A DNA stretch of 64,000 bases from the NCBI RefSeq assembly GCF_000938255.1, contig NZ_JYMR01000050.1, positions 175,836 through 239,835 of the forward strand, written 5' to 3'. Under the pieces are notes generated by a model. That model was not told the origin of the DNA, ran no database searches, and worked only from the letters and a program-made list of their open reading frames with translations. This document shows, one piece after another, positions 18,032-26,790 of the stretch. The DNA comes from Bradyrhizobium sp. LTSP849. Its GTDB lineage: Bacteria > Pseudomonadota > Alphaproteobacteria > Rhizobiales > Xanthobacteraceae. Every line of letters starts with the position of its first letter. Positions within the stretch are counted from its first letter, which is position 1. Both the position numbers and the translations under genes were made by a program.

Positions 18032-19711
18032 GTGCTCGCCAAGCTTTCCATTCGCACCAAAATTATCGCCGTGGTCTCGTTTCTCTTCGTCGCGATGACT
18101 TCGATGGGCCTCTTTTCGGTAATCCAGCTACGCGCGATCAATGCGTCGGCACAGGAAATTCAAACTAGCTGGCTCCCCAGCGTGCGCTGGGCTGGAGAAT
18201 TGCGTGTCCAGGCTGCGCGCTACCGCGCGCGTATGAGGGATCAGCTGATCGCCGACGAAAAGGCCAAAGCCGGCATCGACAAAAACCTCGCTGAATTAGT
18301 CAAGGCTTATGACTCGGCCCTCGGCAAATATGAGCCGCTGATCAAATCAACCGAAGAGCGGGCGCTGTTCAATGAACTTGCGATGCTTTGTCAGAAGTAT
18401 CGCTCTGCTGCAGAGGAGGTGACCGCTTTCTCCCGCAAGGGCGACAATGCCAAAGCGGTTGAAATCAACGCGGACAAAACAGTGCCCGTGGGTGTCGCGA
18501 TGGACGGGGTGCTGGCCAAGCTCGTTGAATTGAATGATAGGGGCGCGGAAACTGCCGGGCAAAAAGCAAACGACGATTATGCCATCTCGGTGCGCGCGCT
18601 GATGGTTGTCCTCGGCGCTTCCATGCTTCTTGGACTGTGCGCGGCCGTCGGTATGGTCCGCGACATCTCAAGAGGTATCGATTCCGTTTTGATCCCGATG
18701 CAGGGTCTCGCAAAGGGCGATCTGACGTCCGTCGTCTCCCATCTGGGCGAAAAAACCGAGATAGGCAAGATCACCAGCACCTTGCAAGTCTTCAAGGACG
18801 CGCTGATTGCCAAGAAGGCCGCCGACGAGGCTGCTGCAGTGGAGGCGGATACGAAGATCGCCCGCGCCCAGCGCGTCGACAACATCACCCGCCAGTTCGA
18901 AGCGACGATCGGCGAACTCGTCGGCTCGCTATCGTCGTCATCGACTGAACTGGAGGCGGCAGCCAATACGCTGTCGACGACAGCGGAGTCCACTGGGAGG
19001 ATCTCCGGTGACGCGGCTACGGCGTCTGAGGAGGTTTCGACCAACGTACAGTCAGTTGCGAGCGCCACCGAGGAGATGACCTCATCGGTTAGTGAGATCA
19101 GCCGTCAAGTGCAGGAAGCCAGCCGCATCGCCGGTGAGGCGGTCAGGCAAGCAGGGAAGACCAACACCAGTATCGCGGATCTTTCCCATGCAGCAGCTCG
19201 TATCGGCGACGTCGTCAAGCTCATCACCGCGATTGCCGAGCAGACCAACCTGCTGGCGCTAAACGCCACCATCGAGGCGGCGCGCGCGGGCGAAGCCGGT
19301 CGCGGCTTCGCGGTGGTCGCATCCGAGGTGAAGGCGCTGGCAGCGCAAACCTCGAAGGCCACGGATGAGATAGGCGCGCAAATCGCGGGCATGCAGTCCG
19401 CCACCGAGGCGTCCGTTGCCACCATCCAGGAGATCAGTACCACGATCAACATCGTCTCGGAAATCTCCTCGACCATCGCGGCAGCGGTGGAGGAGCAAGG
19501 TGCCGCGACCCAGGAGATCGCGCGGAACGTTCAGCAGGCGGCGCAGGGAACCCGGCAGGTCGCTTCAAATATCGCCGACGTCAGCCGTGGCGCGAGCGAA
19601 ACCGGATCGGCTTCAAGTCAGATGCTTTCATCGGCGCAACTGCTGTCCGGCGAAAGCGGAAGGCTCAAGATGGAGGTCGAGAAATTCCTGGCAACGATGC
19701 GCGCGGCTTGA
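18032..19711 (+). CDS. Methyl-accepting chemotaxis protein (four-helix-bundle sensor)
   Basis: 559 residues; GTG start at 18032 with GGAG upstream. Membrane segments lie at about 11-33 and 189-209 and enclose a periplasmic helical domain of the 4HB_MCP type (DLIADEKAKAG-like helices rich in charged residues). A HAMP domain follows (about 210-265), then the cytoplasmic signalling hairpin, whose conserved tip reads EQTNLLALNATIEAARAGEA. The C-terminal heptads end at EVEKFLATMRAA; no CheR-binding pentapeptide is seen. The ligand cannot be read; its position between catabolic blocks suggests chemotaxis to a substrate of the region. Confidence 0.95.
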   Translation: MLAKLSIRTKIIAVVSFLFVAMTSMGLFSVIQLRAINASAQEIQTSWLPSVRWAGELRVQAARYRARMRDQLIADEKAKAGIDKNLAELVKAYDSALGKYEPLIKSTEERALFNELAMLCQKYRSAAEEVTAFSRKGDNAKAVEINADKTVPVGVAMDGVLAKLVELNDRGAETAGQKANDDYAISVRALMVVLGASMLLGLCAAVGMVRDISRGIDSVLIPMQGLAKGDLTSVVSHLGEKTEIGKITSTLQVFKDALIAKKAADEAAAVEADTKIARAQRVDNITRQFEATIGELVGSLSSSSTELEAAANTLSTTAESTGRISGDAATASEEVSTNVQSVASATEEMTSSVSEISRQVQEASRIAGEAVRQAGKTNTSIADLSHAAARIGDVVKLITAIAEQTNLLALNATIEAARAGEAGRGFAVVASEVKALAAQTSKATDEIGAQIAGMQSATEASVATIQEISTTINIVSEISSTIAAAVEEQGAATQEIARNVQQAAQGTRQVASNIADVSRGASETGSASSQMLSSAQLLSGESGRLKMEVEKFLATMRAA

Positions 19712-19775
19712 TCCCGGTCATCGTTCACAATCAGCTCAGCCACCCCAAAACCCAGAAATCGAAACCGGGTCGGTC

Positions 19776-19874
19776 TCGTCGGAGGGGCTTTCGTCGGAGC
19801 AGTCGCTTTCTCTCGAAAGCAACCGCCTCAAACTGGAGGTTGGCAAGTTCTTGAACGCGGTTCGCGCCGCTTGA
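19776..19874 (+). pseudogene. Orphan C-terminal tail of a second chemoreceptor
   Basis: In one frame the sequence reads SSEGLSSEQSLSLESNRLKL, then EVGKFLNAVRAA and a stop, clearly homologous to the end of the receptor just upstream (SGESGRLKMEVEKFLATMRAA). There is no start or upstream body. It is best explained as what is left of a tandem receptor gene after deletion or recombination. Confidence 0.7.
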
Positions 19875-19946
19875 CAGCGACGATGGTTGGCTTCCAGGCG
19901 GAATCGCCGGCTAGCATATTTGCTGAATGGAAATAGAGGGACGACG

Positions 19947-20270
19947 ATGGGTACCGTAGTTAAACTATTGAAAAGATCAACCAAACCAGCCTACGCATCT
20001 GCGGGCTCCATCCAAGTCGACGCTGTTCGAACGCATCCCCAAGCGACTACGGATCAAATCGTCGCGGTCGCAAGCGCGTGCGAAATATTGATCCGAAGCA
20101 TCAATGTATTGCAGAGAAATCTCAAGACGCTTGATGCGATTCTTCACATGATTGACGATCCGGAAACACGTGTTGAAATTGAACAGCAATTGAAATCAAT
20201 AGACGCGTCGCTGCTGTCGGAATTTACGAAGCTATCCGGTATTAAGTGTATGATGAAGAGATTGGATTAG
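19947..20270 (+). CDS. Hypothetical protein, 107 residues
   Basis: ATG at 19947 with AGAGGG upstream; 107 residues. The N-terminus is basic (MGTVVKLLKRSTK) and the rest is predicted helical, with two amphipathic helices (IVAVASACEILIRSINVLQRN and DPETRVEIEQQLKSIDASLL). No membrane segment, cysteine motif or known domain was recognised. It follows the receptor and its orphan tail and could belong to their transcription unit. Confidence 0.55.
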   Translation: MGTVVKLLKRSTKPAYASAGSIQVDAVRTHPQATTDQIVAVASACEILIRSINVLQRNLKTLDAILHMIDDPETRVEIEQQLKSIDASLLSEFTKLSGIKCMMKRLD

Positions 20271-20364
20271 GGTCTATTGAGGTTCATCGGGAGTTTATCA
20301 CGGTCGCGGCGAGATAGATGTTTGCTCCGAGGCTTTGATTGGCTATGTCTGCGCATATCCCTCG

Positions 20365-20526
20365 AGCGAGGCGCGTACTGCGCCGAGCTCGTGCATCGCC
20401 TCGCCCAAGCGAAGGGAAGACGCCCGCCAGCGCTAAGACTACGGGGGCATAATCAAACTTCGACGATCGTCCAATCAATACAGCGGAGGACACGCTTGGT
20501 TTGGAACTCCTCGACTTCATTGCGTG
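20365..20526 (+). pseudogene. Frameshifted alpha/beta hydrolase C-terminal remnant (copy 1)
   Basis: One frame reads YCAELVHRLAQAKGRRPPAL and then LRLRGHNQTSTIVQSI; a shift then restores NTAEDTLGLELLDFIA and a stop. The same block occurs at 53684-54031 (CAELVHRISQAKGRCPP, RGHNHISTIAHINTAE). GHNH with STI and a terminal FI are typical of the catalytic-His region of carboxylesterase-like hydrolases. The N-terminal part is absent. Confidence 0.65.
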
Positions 20527-20737
20527 ATCGAAGCCCTGCCAGCGGCGTCGTTATCCCACGATAGTCGGTTCTGAACCTGCGCTCACCTATGCGAGTTGGC
20601 CGGTCCTGAAGGACCCGTAAAAAGAGCCGGCGCGGCAATCCGCAAAATTCGTCAGGAAAACCCCACCCGGCTCTGCGGCCAATGTGGCTCCAAGGTATTT
20701 AAAGTGAAACCGGCCCGGTAACCGCGGCGGACCTCGA

Positions 20738-21415
20738 TTAGGCCCGGTCAGTGCAATTGTGTTCGCGAAGAAAGTTTGCGACACCATCGGCAGCGGCCAA
20801 AATATGGTGGCGCATCGCTTCTTCCATGAGGTTTGGATTGCCGTTCCGAAGAATCGAAATAAGAATGTCATGCCCTGAGTTGGGCATCTCCATGTGATTG
20901 TAGGTCACAATGTACTGTCGCACATATGGCAGTACAGCACGTCGGGCGTTTCGAATTTGAAGATGCAAGCGCTGTCGTCCGGAGGCTTCGGCGAACGCGT
21001 CATGAAAACTTTCATGTAGATCGAACCAGCGTTGCGTATCGCCGATCGCCTGATTCATGCTCGCAAGCAACGTATCGAAACGCGCCATCTTTTCGGCGGT
21101 GATATTGGCGCAGCAGTGGAAGGCGGCCAATCCTTCCAGCACGGCTCTGATTTCGAACAGCTCCCTTATTTCATCGCCCGTGAGTGTTGTTACGATCGCG
21201 CCTCGATTGGGGCGGATCGAAACCAACCCTTCGGAATGCAATTGCTGCAATGCATCGCGAACCGGCATTCTGCTGAATCCGAGCGTCTGGGCGATCTCTT
21301 CGGACTTCAGCCGCATACCGACCGGAAACCGGCCTGTCAGGATCTGTTCCCGCACGTAGTTCCCTGCCTGCTGTTGCGGCGTGGCGCCATCCATTGACGT
21401 GTAAACTTCACTCAC
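20738..21415 (-). CDS. GntR-family (FCD) transcriptional regulator
   Basis: 225 residues from the GTG at 21415, which has GGAG eight bases upstream; a TTG at 21448 would lie inside the putative operator and is less likely. The winged-helix part reads VREQILTGRFPVGMRLKSEE, IAQTLGFSRMPVRDALQQL and EGLVSIRPNRGAIV. The FCD ligand domain keeps metal-type residues (DLHESFHDAF, SGHDIL, MRHHILAAA). FCD regulators usually repress acid-catabolism operons and release DNA on binding the substrate. It is divergent from the ABC/ring-cleavage operon, with a matching dyad at each promoter. Confidence 0.92.
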   Translation of the reverse strand: MSEVYTSMDGATPQQQAGNYVREQILTGRFPVGMRLKSEEIAQTLGFSRMPVRDALQQLHSEGLVSIRPNRGAIVTTLTGDEIRELFEIRAVLEGLAAFHCCANITAEKMARFDTLLASMNQAIGDTQRWFDLHESFHDAFAEASGRQRLHLQIRNARRAVLPYVRQYIVTYNHMEMPNSGHDILISILRNGNPNLMEEAMRHHILAAADGVANFLREHNCTDRA

Positions 21416-21439
21416 GAGCGGCGCTCCTGCGTCCAGTAG

Positions 21440-21455
21440 TGGATACAAAAATCCA
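21440..21455. promoter_or_regulatory. Putative GntR operator, site 1
   Basis: TGGAT-ACAAAA-ATCCA, perfect 5-bp arms with 6-bp spacing, 25 bp before the proposed gntR start. It fits autoregulation. Confidence 0.6.
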
Positions 21456-21605
21456 ATACTGCTGATCTAAGTAGCTCAGGGTGCCTAAAAGTCAAGCTTT
21501 CGCCCTCCGTGCGCTGAGTTTCCTAGATTGGAGCCGCAGCGGGAATGAATAACGGACCAGTTTCTGTATCAAGCAAGGGGTAGTTGACTCTGGTCCGGAA
21601 TTCAG

Positions 21606-21625
21606 TTTGGATAATCGTATCCAAA
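21606..21625. promoter_or_regulatory. Putative GntR operator, site 2
   Basis: TTTGGATA-ATCG-TATCCAAA, perfect 8-bp arms. Its core is the same TGGAT-N6-ATCCA as the first site. It lies about 100 bp upstream of the ABC operon. Confidence 0.7.
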
Positions 21626-21722
21626 ACATTCGTTACTTGCTTGACCGAGCCCTACTTTGATTTTTCGATCCTAAAGCCGCCGACAGTGATCATCACGTGC
21701 CGATACCAAAGGAGATTGATCG

Positions 21723-22733
21723 ATGCCCCGTCACCAATTTCGTCGAGCGCTCGCCACATGCCTGATGATAGCATCGGCGCTTCTTGCTCTGTTGCCTAAG
21801 AGCGTAGCGGCCGAGCAACGCGCAGTTCGGTTTCGGATGGACTGGATCCCGAGCGGGATGTACGCGCCATTTTTCTACGGATATGACGCTGGCGTCTTCG
21901 CAAAAAACGGTATCGATCTGGACATCGTCAATGGCAACGGATCGCTGACGACGATCGCCGATGTAGACGCGGGCAACGTCAAGTTTGGGATGTCAGGATG
22001 CGCGGCCGCCGCCCTCGCAATCAGCAAAGGCCGTAAGATCGTCTCGGTCGCATCTTACATGGCGAAATACAGCTGGGCTTTTTACGTCCCGGAAGACTCT
22101 GCGTTCAAGAATATCGGTGACCTTCGTGGCAAATCCGTCGTGGTAGCGCCCAATTCATCCGAGATTTTGCTCCTTCCCGCGGTGCTCAAATACGCGGGCG
22201 TAAATCCAGAGGATATGAAGCGCGTGGCCGTCGACCCGGCGCAAAAGATCGCAACATATGCCCGCGGAGTTGGCGACTCGACGATCACGACGATGGCTTA
22301 TGGCGACCCTTTGGTTCAGCAAGCGAAGCCGTCCAGAGCGCTGCTATGGTCGGATGCCGGGTTTGTTATGCCTGATTATTGCGTCATTGCCAGCACGGAA
22401 ACAGTTGCCAAGGATCCAGAGCTCGTTGCTTCCTTTCTGAAAGCCACTTTCGAGTCCGTGGCAGCCTCCGAGAAAAATTCGAGCGCTGCTGTCGATGCGT
22501 CGCTGAAGCTCCGCCCACTTATTCAGCGCGCGCCGACCGAGAAGCAATGGGAGCTTACGATGGGCTTCCTGCGCTCAAACAACACCAAGGCATGTCCATT
22601 GGGATGGCAGTCTCCCAAAGATTGGGACATTGGCTTGAAGACGTTGAAAGAATATGCCGGCCTCGAAGGTGACATCAGCAATCCCGACCTCTTCTACACC
22701 AACAAATTCATCAAGTGCTCGGCCTCGAAGTAA
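21723..22733 (+). CDS. ABC transporter substrate-binding protein (NMT1/THI5-like)
   Basis: 336 residues; ATG preceded by AAGGAGAT. A signal peptide ends near SVAAEQ. FRMDWIPSGMYAPFFYGYDA, GVFAKNGIDLDIVNG and the later GDLRGKSVVV mark the NMT1/SsuA group, whose members deliver pyrimidine precursors, sulfonates, phthalate-like acids or other small organics. It is the first gene of an operon with a matching ATPase and permease, and its ligand is presumably the substrate of the downstream monooxygenase. Confidence 0.93.
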   Translation: MPRHQFRRALATCLMIASALLALLPKSVAAEQRAVRFRMDWIPSGMYAPFFYGYDAGVFAKNGIDLDIVNGNGSLTTIADVDAGNVKFGMSGCAAAALAISKGRKIVSVASYMAKYSWAFYVPEDSAFKNIGDLRGKSVVVAPNSSEILLLPAVLKYAGVNPEDMKRVAVDPAQKIATYARGVGDSTITTMAYGDPLVQQAKPSRALLWSDAGFVMPDYCVIASTETVAKDPELVASFLKATFESVAASEKNSSAAVDASLKLRPLIQRAPTEKQWELTMGFLRSNNTKACPLGWQSPKDWDIGLKTLKEYAGLEGDISNPDLFYTNKFIKCSASK

Positions 22734-22754
22734 CTCCTCGAAAGGATCCAGGCT

Positions 22755-23612
22755 GTGGTTCAACCATCAGAAAGACCTCAAATCGCTGCCGTTTCAGCGG
22801 CGCCAGTCGAACGGAATAGTGTGGTGCAATTGCTCGGCAGCCCTGGCAGTCACGCGATCACCGTAAAGGGGTTGTCCAAGCGGTTTCAAACGAAAGCAGG
22901 ACTTGTCACTGCGTTAAGCGACCTGAACCTCGCGGTTGATTCTGGGCAATTCTTATCGGTTGTTGGACCGAGCGGGTGCGGGAAATCAACGCTGCTGAAA
23001 ATCGTCGCTGGGTTGGTGCCTCCATCCTCTGGAACGGTCGAGGTCGGTGGAAAAGCCGTCGTAAAACCCTACACCGACGTCGGCATCGTATTTCAGCGCG
23101 ACCTTTTGCTGGAGTCCCGAACAGCAATTGAAAACATCCTGCTACAGATTGAAATGCGCGGTTTGCCGGTTAAGCAGTATGTCGATAAGGCAAAAGACCT
23201 TCTCGAAAAGGTTGGGTTGACTGATTTTTCCGGAAAATATCCGCGAGAGCTTTCTGGCGGTATGCGTCAACGGGTGTCGATCTGCCGCGCCCTCATCCAT
23301 GATCCGCCGCTTCTCCTGATGGACGAACCATTCGGTGCACTCGATGCGTTGACGCGTGACGAAATTGCCCTCGATCTTGCGTGGCTCTGCGAGCGTTCCC
23401 GTAAGACGGTAATGTTCATCACGCATAGCATTAGTGAAGCCGTATTTCTCTCCGACCGCGTGATCGTCATGACTGCGCGGCCTGCGGCAATCGTCAAGGA
23501 CATGATCGTCGATATTGCCCGACCTCGTTCAATCGAACAAAGGGATAGCGCGGAATTCGAGCAGCACCTGCATCAGATCCGAGAGCTGCTCTTTCAGAAG
23601 AGAAACTCATAG
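22755..23612 (+). CDS. ABC transporter ATP-binding protein (SsuB/TauB type)
   Basis: 285 residues, GTG start at 22755 with AAGGA upstream. Walker A is GPSGCGKST near residue 75, the signature is LSGGMRQRV, and Walker B is LLLMDEPFGALD, followed by the switch His in FITHSISEA. An unusual 35-residue N-terminal extension precedes the ATPase core. It powers the importer formed with the preceding binding protein and the next permease. Confidence 0.95.
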   Translation: MVQPSERPQIAAVSAAPVERNSVVQLLGSPGSHAITVKGLSKRFQTKAGLVTALSDLNLAVDSGQFLSVVGPSGCGKSTLLKIVAGLVPPSSGTVEVGGKAVVKPYTDVGIVFQRDLLLESRTAIENILLQIEMRGLPVKQYVDKAKDLLEKVGLTDFSGKYPRELSGGMRQRVSICRALIHDPPLLLMDEPFGALDALTRDEIALDLAWLCERSRKTVMFITHSISEAVFLSDRVIVMTARPAAIVKDMIVDIARPRSIEQRDSAEFEQHLHQIRELLFQKRNS

Positions 23613-23632
23613 TCCGGGCGCGGAGATTCAGC

Positions 23633-24478
23633 ATGAGCGTATTCGAAGCGGCGCCAGGTAAAGCACCACATGCGAAAGGGCAACCAATGTCCGCAAGGAT
23701 CGGATTGAGGGCGATCTACGATTCCGGCTGGTTCACGATGGTTCCTGCAACAGTCGGTGTCATCGCTCTTTGGTATTTCACGACCAACGTCCTCAAGGTC
23801 CCAAGCTATCTTATCCCGGGGCCAGCGAGCGTTATCACCTCATTCCGGGAAAACTGGCCGAGCCTCGCGCAGGAGTCGATAGCTACGTTGCGAGAGATTA
23901 TCGGTGGCTTCATAATCTCGGTCGCGACGGCGGTGCCTCTTGCACTATTGATTATCTACTCACCGACCTTCGAACGATTCATGAATCCCCTCATCGTTGT
24001 GTCGCAGGCCGTCCCGAAGGTCGCCGTTGCCCCGCTTTTCCTTGTGTGGTTCGGTTTCGGAGAATTTCCAAAAATGCTGATCGCGGCGTTGATCGCATTT
24101 TTCCCGATGCTCATCAGCGTCACCGTCGGACTCAAGGGGCTTGATCCCGATATGCTCGATCTCGCGCGTTCAATGGGAGCACCGGGCTATCGTGTGTTCT
24201 GGAAAGTACGACTGCCGTGCGCTCTCCCCAATGTTTTCGCGGGATTTAAACTCGCGATTACGTTCTCCGTGATCGGAGCCGTCGTCGGTGAGTTCGTCGG
24301 TGGGGACCACGGCATCGGCTATCTTATACAGCTTGCGAGCGGCGCGCAGCGCTCGGATCTGCTGTTCGCGGGACTTATCGTGCTTTCTGTGATGGGTCTT
24401 GCACTCTTCTATCTGGTCGAAGCATTCGAGCGGAAGTTCGTCTTCTGGCACCATTCGCAGATCACGCCCACCGCTTGA
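23633..24478 (+). CDS. ABC transporter permease (SsuC/TauC type)
   Basis: 281 residues with about six membrane segments (first at about 38-57). The EAA-like cytoplasmic loop, ARSMGAPGYRVFWKVRLPCALP, matches the site that contacts the ATPase. It starts 20 bp after the ATPase gene, completing the importer. Confidence 0.95.
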   Translation: MSVFEAAPGKAPHAKGQPMSARIGLRAIYDSGWFTMVPATVGVIALWYFTTNVLKVPSYLIPGPASVITSFRENWPSLAQESIATLREIIGGFIISVATAVPLALLIIYSPTFERFMNPLIVVSQAVPKVAVAPLFLVWFGFGEFPKMLIAALIAFFPMLISVTVGLKGLDPDMLDLARSMGAPGYRVFWKVRLPCALPNVFAGFKLAITFSVIGAVVGEFVGGDHGIGYLIQLASGAQRSDLLFAGLIVLSVMGLALFYLVEAFERKFVFWHHSQITPTA

Positions 24479-24548
24479 TTTCGCAGTGTTCGCCGTTTGC
24501 CGGCAATTGACGAAAGCCTGCGCGCGGAAGACATGAAAGGATTACAAG

Positions 24549-25730
24549 ATGGCTAAAGAAGCTCATATTATCGGGGCAGGCATCGGCGGCCTCGCAGCGG
24601 CGGCTATCCTGGCCAAGACGGGCTGGAAGGTTGTTGCTCATGAGCGCGCAAATACACTGCGGGAAGTTGGCGCCGGCATTTTTCTCAAGGAAAATGGGCT
24701 TCAGGTCCTCGAAGAGCTGGGCCCGCTGGACGATCTGATAGCCAAGGGGACGAGACTTCGACAGTCCAACTTGAAGGACGCAAATGGACGGAGCCTGCTG
24801 GCGCGCGATATTTCTGCCGAGCGAGTCTACACCGTGCTTCGCGCCGATCTTCATCAGCACCTCACGACCTTGGCTGCAAAGTGGGGGGTCGACGTTCAGA
24901 CCTCGGCGGACATCGTGGACGTGCACCCTGATGGGCGACTTAACATGGCGGGCGGCCAAGAATATAAGGCTGACCTCATTATTGGCGCCGACGGCCTGAA
25001 TTCCATTACGCGGCGCAAAATGGGTCTCGAAGTTTCTTGCGTGGGGTTACCCAATGGCTCCAGCCGCATGCTGGTACCGCAAGTCGACGGAGATCTAAAA
25101 GACGAAAGTGTCGAACAATGGGTCGGGCACAAGCGAGTGCTCGGCGTCCCGGTTGGCAGATCGCTCATGTATCTGTGTGCGTCCGCGAAAGAGTCCGATT
25201 CGCGTGGCGTTCAACTTCCCTTTGACGTGGGTTATTGGAGCAAGCTGTTCCCGGCCTACGCGGACCTGTTTTCTCGCGTCGATCCTTCGACCGTCATTCA
25301 CCATCGGCACGGTCTGGTCCACGTAAATGGGTGGTCCAAAGGCAAGGTTGCGATTTTGGGCGACGCTGTCCACGGACAACCACCAAATCTTGGGCAAGGG
25401 GCCGGGATGTCAATTTCTAACGCTGGTAGCCTCGCACACATCCTCGAGTCCGAGCCTGACGTCCCGCATGCGCTTGCCGCGTGGGAAGCCAAGGAGCGTC
25501 GGCTCACGGAGCAAGTTCAAAATTGGTCCGAAAACTGGGATCACTTTGTCCATAAATGGCCGGTCGGCGTCGAACGGCTTCGATCTGTCGTCATTTGGGG
25601 CCTGGCCAACACGCCCGCCACGCGCCGCCACTGGGGCCGACTGTACCGAGGGCTTGATCAACAGGCTTCTCCGGCTGCCCCTTCAGCAACCAACACGAAG
25701 TCGTCGGCCCGGCTAACAGCATCTAACTAG
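24549..25730 (+). CDS. FAD-dependent aromatic monooxygenase (salicylate hydroxylase-like)
   Basis: 393 residues; ATG preceded by AAAGGATT. The GxGxxG dinucleotide fold is IIGAGIGGLAAAAIL at residue 8, the middle DG motif is IGADGLNS near 142, and the GD motif is AILGDAVHGQPPNLGQGAG near 275. Group A flavin monooxygenases use NAD(P)H and O2 to put a hydroxyl on an activated ring, often replacing a carboxylate. The following VOC dioxygenase, FAH-family protein, RidA-family protein and hydrolase make ring cleavage of the product the likely next step. The exact substrate is not readable. Confidence 0.92.
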   Translation: MAKEAHIIGAGIGGLAAAAILAKTGWKVVAHERANTLREVGAGIFLKENGLQVLEELGPLDDLIAKGTRLRQSNLKDANGRSLLARDISAERVYTVLRADLHQHLTTLAAKWGVDVQTSADIVDVHPDGRLNMAGGQEYKADLIIGADGLNSITRRKMGLEVSCVGLPNGSSRMLVPQVDGDLKDESVEQWVGHKRVLGVPVGRSLMYLCASAKESDSRGVQLPFDVGYWSKLFPAYADLFSRVDPSTVIHHRHGLVHVNGWSKGKVAILGDAVHGQPPNLGQGAGMSISNAGSLAHILESEPDVPHALAAWEAKERRLTEQVQNWSENWDHFVHKWPVGVERLRSVVIWGLANTPATRRHWGRLYRGLDQQASPAAPSATNTKSSARLTASN

Positions 25731-25740
25731 GAGGCAGAAT

Positions 25741-26751
25741 ATGGAAAACCGTACGGGCGTCGAAATCGCGCCGCAGCGTCTCGGCCACCTCAATCTGTTC
25801 GTGACCGACTATGAGAAGTCCGGTCAGTTCTACAGCAACGTGTGTGGATTCCAGGAAGTGTTTCGTGAGCCGGGGATCTCGATGATCTTCATGAGCAACG
25901 GAAACACTCACCATGATCTCGGGCTTATGGAGATCACGACTGGCAACCGGATCGGCAAGGATGGCCATGTCCAGGTCGCCGCCGGCAACGGGCGAACGCC
26001 GGGGCTGAACCACCTGGGATTTGAGATGCGAACGGAGCAGCAGCTCGTTGACGCGTACCGTCGCGCGAGGAGCAAGAACGTTCCGATCAATCGGACCACC
26101 GATCATCAGATCGCGCATAGTCTTTATCTCAGCGAACTGAACGGCCATACGCTGGAATTCTATGCCGACGTTGTCGAGGATTGGCGCGGCGTCTATGCCA
26201 ACAATACGGGAGAACTGATCAGTGGCCACTGGGACCCCGAAGCAAAGCCGCCCCTGCAGGAGCAGCAGGGAGTGAATACGGGTGAGCTATATCGTAGCCC
26301 GGAAGCCGTTCTTCCCGCGCGGAACGTTGCCTACGCCGCTCTTCCGGTGAAAGACCTCGACGCCTCGATTGCCTATTATACCGACGTGCTCGGACTCAAT
26401 CTGAAGCACAAGAATGAAGAGATCAGGTTTGCTATTCTGTGCGGCGCGGCCGACAGCGGATGCGACGTGTTCCTCATGGAAATGCCGCAGTTCCCTGCCG
26501 TTCGGATGCTCTTTGGCGGTGTGCAGATGCATCAGGGGCAGCCTGTTCGCACCGGACTGCAGTGGCTCGAAAAGCAGGGCATACGAGCCTCGCTGGTCGG
26601 TGATGATGAGGACGGCGCGCTCGTCGTTGTTGATCCCGACGGAATCCCTCTCGTCTATTCGACCGCACCGGCGCTCGATCTGATGAAGCAACATGGACCC
26701 GCGATCGTCCGTGAGGTGCAAAAGCTTGGCGCAATGTCTTCCGGCGGCTAA
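25741..26751 (+). CDS. Two-module VOC protein, probable type I extradiol ring-cleavage dioxygenase
   Basis: 336 residues; ATG after CTAGGAGGC, 10 bp behind the monooxygenase. Two vicinal-oxygen-chelate modules are present. The first (about 12-150) has a 2-His-1-Glu set: His in LGHLNLFV, His in LNHLGFE and Glu in HTLEFYAD. The second (about 200-310: YAALPVKDLDASIAYYTDVL) lacks the matching residues, so the metal would sit in the N-terminal module, opposite to classical catechol 2,3-dioxygenases. Operon context favours ring cleavage, but a glyoxalase-type lyase cannot be excluded. Confidence 0.85.
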   Translation: MENRTGVEIAPQRLGHLNLFVTDYEKSGQFYSNVCGFQEVFREPGISMIFMSNGNTHHDLGLMEITTGNRIGKDGHVQVAAGNGRTPGLNHLGFEMRTEQQLVDAYRRARSKNVPINRTTDHQIAHSLYLSELNGHTLEFYADVVEDWRGVYANNTGELISGHWDPEAKPPLQEQQGVNTGELYRSPEAVLPARNVAYAALPVKDLDASIAYYTDVLGLNLKHKNEEIRFAILCGAADSGCDVFLMEMPQFPAVRMLFGGVQMHQGQPVRTGLQWLEKQGIRASLVGDDEDGALVVVDPDGIPLVYSTAPALDLMKQHGPAIVREVQKLGAMSSGG

Positions 26752-26790
26752 GACATCCGCGACAAGGCATCAAAATCCAGGAAACACGGT

